DNA of 64,000 nucleotides. Source: Panonychus citri. Lineage: Eukaryota > Arthropoda > Arachnida > Trombidiformes > Tetranychidae. The notes below the pieces were generated by a model. It was not told the origin of the DNA. It searched no databases and worked only from the letters and a program-made list of their open reading frames with translations. A program made the translations under genes and the position numbers. Shown here one piece after another: positions 56,307-64,000 of this stretch; within the stretch, counting starts at the first letter, position 1; each line of letters begins with the position of its first letter. The stretch covers positions 372,001-436,000 of the forward strand of contig NW_026515514.1 of NCBI RefSeq assembly GCF_014898815.1, given 5' to 3'.

Positions 56307-56445
56307 ATTGGATATTAGAAATGTATATATTATATATACTTAGTGTTTAATGGAGTTAAAAATTACAAACAAAATTTACTTTGCATTTGTATAATTGTTA
56401 ATTGGTTGGTAAAATCTTCAAAAATAGAATAATAATTAATGTTAT

Positions 56446-58672
56446 TTAGGTTATCCCACGAAATTGTGTTATCAACGAATCGGCGATTAACTTTCCATCT
56501 CTGTCCTTTATTCTTAAACGTCCAGTTGGAAATCGAGTCTCTTCTGTCCCATCCGAATGAATTGTCTTTACGGTTCCATCTAGATATTCTCTTCTTTTAA
56601 ATTCTTTTGTTCGAATTTCTCTTTCACCGTTTGAAAGTTCAATTATTTCAGTTCCATCAACTGAAATTCTGATAATTGTTCCATCGGGTGTTATCGTCTC
56701 CTCTGATCCATCAGCTCTAATCACTCGTTGAGTACCATTGGGATAGAATATTGTTTTAGTGCCATTAGTGGAGACTCGTTCAATTTGACCACTAAAAAGA
56801 AAAGAAAAACATAGCAAAGATTAAATCAAATTGATTAGACCAAATTGTAACAATAATCAAAGGGAATTGGCGAATAAAATTATTACCTGGGAAATTCAAC
56901 AACTCGTGTTCCATCAGAATGAGTGATCTGTCTGACTCCAGAGGCGTAATTGTAAATCTATTTGGAAGAATTTGAAAATTTTCGATTAGTAATCATCTTG
57001 ATTGTAATTTCGACAGTTTCGATTACTCTTACAATTGTATCATCACTTGTCTTCATAATTTGATCGCCATTATCAAGTGTCAGGTGAGTTCCCGTTTGAA
57101 GTTGTTGAATCTGAGAGTATAATGAGGTTTCTGGTGATGTGATCACTTTTGCACTTGATGAAGGTAAATTTAATTTGATTCCTTGGTTTGAATTTTCTTT
57201 AGTCAATAATTTGGTTTCAATTGTTTCTAATTTGTTGGTCAATGAAAAGAGATGTTTCTTAATCTCACTCATTTCTGAGAATATCTTTTCCGGTGAAAAC
57301 TTTTCAACGCTCGGTGATTCTCGAGATTTATAATCAGCGATATTCTGTTGACATTTGACAGTTAACTCTTTGAGACGATCTTCGAGTGTTTCAATCTTCT
57401 GTTTAAGAGATAATGTATAACTGCTAATTCGAGGAGTAGATAGAAGATCAATCTCAGCTTCTTCTTTATTGGAACTCGATTTACCCAATGTAAAGGTTCC
57501 GGTTCTTGTTATCTTTTTATTCAGCAAAGGTTTCGATAGAATTTTATTTCTAATTGGCTGTTTTCTCAGTAATTCTGTTTCCTCGTAATCATCTTCCCAA
57601 CTTTCTTCGTCTGATTGCTCCTCAGAAACACGTTGTTGAAGTTCTTGTTGTTTCACTTGAATGTTTTTCAATAATCGCTCCAGGGCTTCGACTCGAGGCT
57701 CGTCGTTTTCAAAGTTCACTCGTTTCTCCTTAAGGTTCATACTACTCAATTTCTTACAATTCTTATCCTGTTGACAAGAAGAAAATTTATATAAAAGTTA
57801 ACAATTAATAGTTGAAAGAGAAGATAAAAGTTCGATACATACTTTTGAAAGGAATTCATGAGATATAATATGATTTGATTGTTCCCGTTGAATTGGTTCG
57901 ATCTCATTGGAATATCGAGAGATGATTGGATTTGATTGTCTTTTCCTGAAGTTGGTCTGCTATTTATGATTCCATTTGTCTGAATTTTCTTTGGTTGAAT
58001 TGAAACTCCATTCAATTCTGAAACATATCGTTTACTATTATTATTAACCTGAGGTGCTGGTTTAATAGTCACTTTTTTCCGATTATTGTCATTGCGAATA
58101 TTATTATTGCTCTTGGTTTGATCACTTTTCTTTGAACAATGTCTCTCATTGAGACAGTTCACTTTTTCTGCTTCGTCCATAAATTGTTGTTCCAATTTTT
58201 TTCGGCAACAATGTCGACGCTCTCGTTTCGGTGTATCTGGTTTAGGAGCAAATCTAACCAGTCCAGAACCTTTTCTAAGAAAAGGTTTCTTTGGTTTCTC
58301 TGTATCTTCCATACCTAAATTAGCTGGACTATCATCTCGCTGAAGAGCATATTCCACAAGCTCGTCAAATGTTTTCACTTTTTTACCATCAATAGCTGGT
58401 AGAATTGGAGTGTCATCCAAAGAAATACTCCAAAAATGAGTTCCATCCAATGAACTGATCGAATCTTGGCTTTGACTTCACACAGATAGAAAGAGAAAGA
58501 GAGAGAGAAACAATTAATCAAATCATCGAAAATTGTATTCAACTAAAACATTAACAGAAAAAAAAGAGAATCAAAAAACTCATACTTACTCATATGCAAC
58601 AGAAGCAGAATTATTATAAGAAGATTCCTCTGGAATTGATTGTAATAGATGATTCGCAATTCGATCAGTCAT
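56446..58672 (-). CDS. SAS4: Sas-4 / CPAP (CENPJ) centriole assembly protein
   Basis: Centriolar protein that binds tubulin and sets centriole length. Exons: 58672-58590, 58475-57843 (3' limit uncertain), 57767-57033, 56957-56887, 56791-56446. The tubulin-binding (PN2-3-like) motif KKPFLRKGSGLVRFAPKP lies in the second exon. The middle is acidic and coiled-coil (VEALERLLKNIQVKQQELQQ). The C-terminal G-box/TCP10 domain is made of repeated [D/N]-G-T strands: GVRQITHSDGTRVVEFPSG, NGTKTIFYPNGTQRVI, ADGSEETITPDGTII, ending in RDGKLI. The junction between exons 2 and 3 needs either a donor after TAT (GTATCG) or another acceptor; the strong donor GTATGT six bases earlier would give the wrong phase. 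It is short relative to human CPAP, like other arthropod Sas-4 proteins. Confidence 0.85.
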
Positions 58673-58824
58673 CACAACAAGGGAACAATCAACTAATTGT
58701 CAATGACAGTGAGATAACATATGAGATACAATAGAAGTGGAAATGTTTAATTAAACTGAGCAACCAAAGAGTAACCAAAACAAAAGTAGTTAATGTTTGG
58801 CTCCAAAATTGAAAACAAAACCGA

Positions 58825-58853
58825 CCAATCAGAGAAGAGAAAATTATGGCGGC
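58825..58853 (+). promoter_or_regulatory. CCAAT (NF-Y) and YY1-like sites before Sas-4
   Basis: GACCAATCAG fits the NF-Y consensus, and AATTATGGCGGC 13 nt downstream resembles YY1 (AAnATGGCGGC). They lie 150-180 bp upstream of the Sas-4 start codon. Seen as sequence matches only. Confidence 0.4.
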
Positions 58854-58968
58854 AAAAATTAAAAGAATAAAATTCGACCGTTTAATTTTTGTTTTCTCAA
58901 TACATTTAATTTAATTGATTTCTTTTTCTTTTTTATACAAAATTTATGAATTTCAGATTGTTTACATT

Positions 58969-59700
58969 CTATCTTGGTTTATATAAACAGGGTTTCAATG
59001 TGATATCAGGTAAATTGGAGATTTCTTGTTTGAGTAAATTTTTCTTTTTCACTGCATTGATGAAAACGAAAAAATTATTTGGTGGTAAATATTCACGTTC
59101 AATTATCTGGAATCCAAAAGATTTCAGTTTCCCTTCAAATTTTTCAATCTTCAAATCTTCAAATCTCGATGAAACCTCAGCAATCATCAGCATTCCATGT
59201 TTTTTTAACAATCTATTCGCTTCTACCATCAAATCTTTTATATTGGTTGCCATTAATGATAAACTGTAAACAGCAATGTCAACGGATGAATTATCTAAAG
59301 GTACGTTGACCATATTAGCAGCGATAATATCTTTATGGTGAGAAATTATATCAAAGGAATGAACTTTAGCCTTTTTGTTAAGTTTCACCTTAATTGTTGG
59401 ATATTGTCCACAGCCAAGATCAGCAATGATCCATTTTTTATCCCAATCTGGACCAGCAAATGATTCAATCTTTTGGATTATATGATCAACCGGTTTAACA
59501 GGCCACTTACAGGCAATCTCATCGTAGGCCTCATGGTATTGCTTGAATTTTGTAACATCATTCATGAAATCAAAACCTTTGTCACTCGGTTTTGAGTAAA
59601 TGAATTCATTCATTTTTCGGAATCTTGAATATTCCATTTGTTTTTTACATCTTTCAGCTAACAATTTACTACGTGTAACTTTCTCCTTCTTTTTAAACAT
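58969..59700 (-). CDS. RRP8: RRP8 (nucleomethylin), rRNA-processing methyltransferase
   Basis: Nucleolar SAM-dependent methyltransferase; RRP8 makes m1A in 25S/28S rRNA. Intronless, 243 aa. Motifs: MNEFIYSKPSDKGFDFM and FKQYHEAYDEIACKWPVKPVD (split here), DLGCGQYP (SAM motif I), HSFDI, ANMVNVPLDNSSVDIAVYSL (cut to NVPLDNSSVDIAVYSLSLM), EANRLLKKHGMLMIAEVSSR, and the family's C-terminal LKPCLYKPR. It lacks the long N-terminal extension of human RRP8, as in other compact arthropod forms. The start ATG 59700 precedes a Lys-rich opening suitable for nucleolar targeting. It lies about 300 bp upstream (same strand) of Sas-4, each with its own promoter. Confidence 0.92.
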   Translation of the reverse strand: MFKKKEKVTRSKLLAERCKKQMEYSRFRKMNEFIYSKPSDKGFDFMNDVTKFKQYHEAYDEIACKWPVKPVDHIIQKIESFAGPDWDKKWIIADLGCGQYPTIKVKLNKKAKVHSFDIISHHKDIIAANMVNVPLDNSSVDIAVYSLSLMATNIKDLMVEANRLLKKHGMLMIAEVSSRFEDLKIEKFEGKLKSFGFQIIEREYLPPNNFFVFINAVKKKNLLKQEISNLPDITLKPCLYKPR

Positions 59701-60065
59701 AATAATTATATAACCGAAAACTAATCACAATTTAATTAATAACAAAACCAACAAACAGATAACACAAATGTAAACAAAACTGTTGTTCAAAATTATTTAC
59801 ATGTGAAAATTTTTTGTCAACAATTTGGGAAAACAAGAGTTGAAGCGCCAAATACAAAAAAGATTTTCCAGATTGAACTTCAATCATTGAAGGATAAAGA
59901 TGAAGATGATGAAAATATTTAGATTTAACAAAAATTGTTTTTAGTTTTGCAGGGGGATCTAAACAAAGAGTAATAGCTTATCATTAATTTGTTAAGTTGT
60001 CAGATCATTTGTGACATGTGGAACTTGCGGTCAATTTATTTAAATACAACGCAACTATGGAACAA
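59701..60065. other. Spacer upstream of RRP8
   Basis: 365 bp that should hold the RRP8 promoter (GAAGCGCCAAATAC near 59842 looks E2F-like). No gene seen. Confidence 0.45.
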
Positions 60066-60296
60066 CGAATTGTCTTTACGGTTCCATCTAAATATTGTCT
60101 TCTTTTAAATTTTTTTGTTCGAATTTCTCTTTCACCGTTTGAAAGTTCAACTATTTCAGTTCCATCCACTGAAATTCTGATAATTGTTCCATCGGGTGTT
60201 ATCGTCTCCTCTGATCCATCAGCTCTAATTAAAGAGAAAAGAGATGTTTCTTAATCTCACTCATTTCTGAGAATATCTTTTCCGTTGAAAACTTGA
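60066..60296 (-). pseudogene. Chimeric Sas-4 exon fragments
   Basis: 60066-60230 repeats, with scattered substitutions, Sas-4 last-exon DNA at about 56558-56721. It is followed directly at about 60231-60296 by DNA matching 57240-57305, a piece of the third Sas-4 exon. The ~520 bp that separate them in the gene (two introns and one exon) are absent. The junction AGCTCTAATT|AAAGAGAAAAG does not fall on exon edges, so it is not a spliced copy. Confidence 0.75.
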
Positions 60297-60784
60297 GATG
60301 TTGTTGCTGAAATGCAAATTCAACGATCTGAAAGCTTATCTTTGCTGGGAAAAAGTGACCTGAAGTTTCAACTTCGAACTCGATTTTCTTAAAGACTACT
60401 TATTAGATCAGAAAATAATATATTTGGACTTGATATTTGTGGCCTTACAAATACTCAAAGTCTCAACTCTCAACTAAAAACACTAATTGTTTGCAAATTG
60501 TCCTTCGTCAGAAATATTCTAATCATTACTCTTCTCTTATTAAATGAGGGTCTCTAACTTATTGTTATTCTTTTCTGGCCAAAAAGTTTTCGATAAGTAT
60601 TAATATATCGAATACTTGAAAATAAATGTCCCCAAACTTGACGAATCATCAGTTGTTCAAAAAAGTTTCAATCATTTTAATTTTAATCAAATTGGAAAGA
60701 TAATTACAATTACTTTATCATTGGGTAACTTATAATACAATTAATGGATTGAAATATTTTTCAGAATAAATTACTAATTCTAAT
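60297..60784. other. Spacer right of the Sas-4 fragments
   Basis: 488 bp of non-coding DNA including the likely 3' UTR of the GPCR gene. No gene recognised. Confidence 0.5.
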
Positions 60785-61074
60785 TTAGTGATCAACACTC
60801 GTTCTATCATCAGAATATTTTGTCATCTTTTGATTAGCGAAAATCGCTCTTGATCCATGTCTATTGATTGATGAACTATGAGCTTCGGCGTTAATCGATG
60901 AATCTTCAAGATGCTTACGATTATTATTTTGATTACTATTATTCTGATTAGTTGAACATGAGCAGCATAATTTTTCTAGAGTAGTTAATAAATTACGATT
61001 AAAGAACAGGTAAATCCAAGGATTAACGCAACTATTAAGGTTCGGAAGTAGCATCGCAATTGTAATTAATGGAC
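60785..61074 (-). CDS. Last coding exon of a class-A peptide GPCR
   Basis: 3'-terminal exon with acceptor TTTTCAG at 61075-61076 and stop TAA at 60785-60787 (about 96 codons). It begins GPLITIAMLLPNLNSCVNPW, the seventh membrane helix with NPWIY (NPxxY), then FFNRNLLTTLEKLCCSC, helix 8 with palmitoylable Cys. A hydrophilic Asn/Ser/His-rich tail follows. NSCVNPWIY with the following Cys pair is like vasopressin/oxytocin, CCAP and related neuropeptide receptors. The ligand is not identifiable from one exon. Other exons are not found to the right within the window, so they lie beyond it or behind a long intron. Confidence 0.7.
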
Positions 61075-63346
61075 CTGAAAAGAAAAACAAAAAATTAGTT
61101 CAATATATCAAAACAATTGTTACAAATTCAACAGTTAATCGAATACAATTAAAGAATCGTCCAATTTCACCTTCTAATAATATGAAAATCTATGTTAATG
61201 AGATCATTAATTATTCACAGTTAGTTAATTGTTGTTGTGTATCGTTAATGGAATCACTTGAAATTCATCATTAGACATGCGTTTGTTACTCTTAAATTGT
61301 TTACAATTTAGCTCCACTAATATACAGTAAATCAATTGAGAAATAAGAAAAATAATAAGTACAAGAAAACAACAACAATCAGTTGATTGTTAAGAAATGA
61401 AATAAAAATAAATAGTCAAGTTAACAATAAAATCAAAACAATGATAAGTTGATTGTTAAGATTTTTCAACTAAACTGAACATAAGAAGCTTGAAAATTTA
61501 TCGGAATACCCTCTGAATACACCCAGAATTAAGTTCAACAATCATTTTATTTGACCAGGATTAAAATCATGTAACTAAATTGTTGAAAAATTTTAACAAT
61601 CAATCAACAGAAAACAAAACTTTCCATCATTATAATTGCAAAGAAAACCATTAAATTGCTGTGAATGAATCACTGATACTAACAAATCGTTATCCTGATT
61701 AATATGTATACAGAATCAAATTAATTTTAAATTGCGAAATGATTAAATTCAGTAACAATAATAAGCTACAAATCACAATTTGAAATCACATCATTAGAAC
61801 AGATTATTATGTATATATATTAATTGCTTCACATGTTTATCACCATCAGTAACAATTAAATTGAATTTCATACATCCATCTAATTGTTATAACAATGTTT
61901 TCCTCTTAATTGTCATGATATAAACATTATCTAGTTATTAATTGTGTTGCTAAGTTAAATGAGTCGTAAGAGTTGATCACTTGATGACATTAAATTAACT
62001 AGTGTCTATCATGATTAAGTTGAAATCAATAATAACAATTGTGCCCATTAATAAAACTAGATTATCTCATCTAGACAATCAAGTGTAACCAGTTAATTCA
62101 CAATTTGATTAACCATTATCATCATCAGTATAACAATTATTATCATTTGATTTATTCCATGCATACAAATACAAGTTGACCTAATAAACTAATCTCAGAT
62201 TGATTGTCAAACTAATACTTAATTATAATAACAATCAATGAGTTAACTGAATCAATTGAAAAACTACACAACTCAGCAATTATTTTTTCGTGATTTTCTC
62301 AACATTAATAGTACGAGTTTGAACAATACTCGATCGTCGTATTGAAAGATCAAGGTCACTTAGGTCGTCGAAAGGACAAAGAACGCATTTCAAGGTCATT
62401 ATATTACTTTACATATTTTCCCATCGTTCAACCTCATATCTTTCATATCTTTCAAGTCTTGAATTCATAGGACTTATAGTTACCATGAAAATGCCATGAA
62501 AGAAATAGCTGAATGTTATTCACAAGATATTAACTTTCATCTTATCAAATGAATGAAGCTTTTTTTGTTGTTGATTAATTGTAAAATTAAATAGCTTGTT
62601 AAAAGTGCTATTTAATCATCAATTCAACTGTATTTGATGAAACAAACAACTAACAATTAAAACTAATTGCTCATTTAACATCCAACAGTAGACAATAATA
62701 ATAAGATAATAATACCTGGAGCTTTTTTTGACAAGGGAGAAATTGATTAACTTTAAAAGTAGAAAGTTAATCAAATTTAAATTAAATCTCCAACTTATCC
62801 AAGGGATAATGATTATGTTTAAAGTTCATTAGAAAGTTTCGAGAACTCGAAAAAGTAATAAAGAAAAAAAAGTTCTATTCTGAATAAAAAAAAAATCGAT
62901 TCGGTGATTTGTAAATATTTATCATGATATTACAAAGAAGGGCCATTTACATACACCCACAGAATTAGCCGATGGATTTCATGGATCGAATTGAACTATT
63001 CAAGATTTACCATGAATAATAATATTCGTACTTACTAAGTATCAATAACCTTTCTTTTCGTGCTCAATGAAACTTCAATTTACAATATAAAGTTAACGAT
63101 AATCATAAGAATATCAAATTAGCTCAATTGTTTATCGTTTTCTACTGGGATATCATAAGTTCATATTCATTTTTCCCAAGTTGAAAACTTTTTACTTTTA
63201 CATTTTATAGAAATTATCGATTATTCAAGATTCGATTCAAATTAATATCTTTTGATTAACATGTCATATAACCTTGAAAAAGGAAATGACAGAGAACTTA
63301 ATTTGTATATATCATAGATTAATCAAAATTCCAAATGTAATTCTGA

Positions 63347-63405
<59 letters not shown>

Positions 63406-64000
63406 TTATCAGACAGTTTCAGTTACATTCGATATGAACAGTTCTAGATAACAACAATGTGATCATATAAGATGAAAGTATGAAAGGTATCGCATTGTTC
63501 ATGGACAAAGAGACAGGGAGAGAGAAAGAGAAAGAGAAAGAAAGAGAGAAATAAAAACGATTTGAAACGGTAAAAATTTCGAAGAAAAAAAAACTTATTA
63601 TTATAATAATAAGCATTCAAAACCAATTTGAAACTGATTTAACTGATATAACGAATGAAAGAATGGTGAAGAAAAGATTTTCCCTGCATCACCAAGGAAG
63701 ACATTCAGGATTATTCAGCATATATAGAGAATTGAGAGATAGACCGAAGATTCTGGGAAAAAGAACAGAATTTGAAAAAGAAATAGAAGAAGGAAAAAAA
63801 AAGAAATACCAACCCACGAGGTAGGGATGAGAAAACTAAAGCAAGAAAAGAGATATTCAAAAATGAATAGTTGCTTGTTTTATGTATATACTTTTTTGTT
63901 ACTTCTTCGCAAGGATCAATCTGTTGTATGGAATCTGAATCGAAATAGAAAATAAAAATGATATAGAGAATCATGATAATCTTAATAGTGATGGTTACGA
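61075..64000. other. Probable long intron of the GPCR gene
   Basis: 2.9 kb up to the window end with AT-rich sequence, a 53-bp TC run at 63351-63403 and purine-rich blocks near 63.51-63.55 and 63.77-63.81 kb. No exon with 7-TM similarity or other recognisable gene is visible. Confidence 0.45.
63351..63403 (+). repeat. (TC)n microsatellite
   Basis: Perfect TC dinucleotide run of 53 bp, the longest pure microsatellite in the window. Confidence 0.95.

Noticed and set aside
1..64000. A prokaryotic-type defence or phage system
   Set aside because: All recognisable genes are eukaryotic with introns; no operons, integrases or CRISPR arrays are present.

Overview
The window is nuclear DNA from an AT-rich, compact animal genome. 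Most genes have short GT-AG introns (about 60-100 bp), and the protein families are animal ones: integrin alpha, DEG/ENaC channels, EPB41L4A, cyclin K, MSL3, Sas-4 and a class-A GPCR. Small introns, tandem intronless DEG/ENaC genes and T/A-rich spacers full of TTAATTG-type words fit an acariform mite, plausibly a spider mite. That placement is inference. All exon limits below were read by eye from splice signals and reading-frame phase, with no transcript data.

Layout, left to right. 79-5120 (+) is an EPB41L4A-like FERM protein whose 5' end lies outside the window. 5989-12329 (-) is an SLC22-type transporter with two large introns. 14587-16239 (+) is cyclin K. 16695-18008 and 19357-20679 (-) are two tandem DEG/ENaC channel genes. 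20.7-24.0 kb is a gene-poor, microsatellite-rich stretch. 24048-24857 (+) is a four-pass membrane protein with a possible alternative 3' exon. 26711-27469 (+) is a PepE-like peptidase and 28232-29077 (+) a short-chain dehydrogenase. 29235-31968 (-) is cysteinyl-tRNA synthetase with an odd, frameshifted duplication of its 3' part. 32309-38060 (+) is a non-LTR retrotransposon with three ORFs, an apparent intron and 3' hairpins.

From 38 kb the genes are dense: MSL3 (+), NOP56 (+), a GT32-like glycosyltransferase (-), a pair of segmental duplicates carrying remnants of the 3' end of an MCC-alpha gene (-), an unknown membrane protein between them (-), the branched-chain E2 subunit DBT (+), DRG1 (+), an integrin alpha (-), mitochondrial ribosomal protein bL35 (+), Sas-4/CPAP (-), RRP8 (-), a broken chimeric copy of two Sas-4 exon pieces, and the last coding exon of a peptide-receptor-like GPCR (-) whose other exons are probably beyond the right edge.

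There is no operon-like co-function. Most genes are unrelated housekeeping genes arranged head-to-head or tail-to-tail. The unusual material is the retrotransposon, the rearranged CARS 3' end, the conversion-like pattern of the DEG/ENaC pair, and the MCC-alpha and Sas-4 fragments. No tRNA, rRNA or CRISPR array was recognised.
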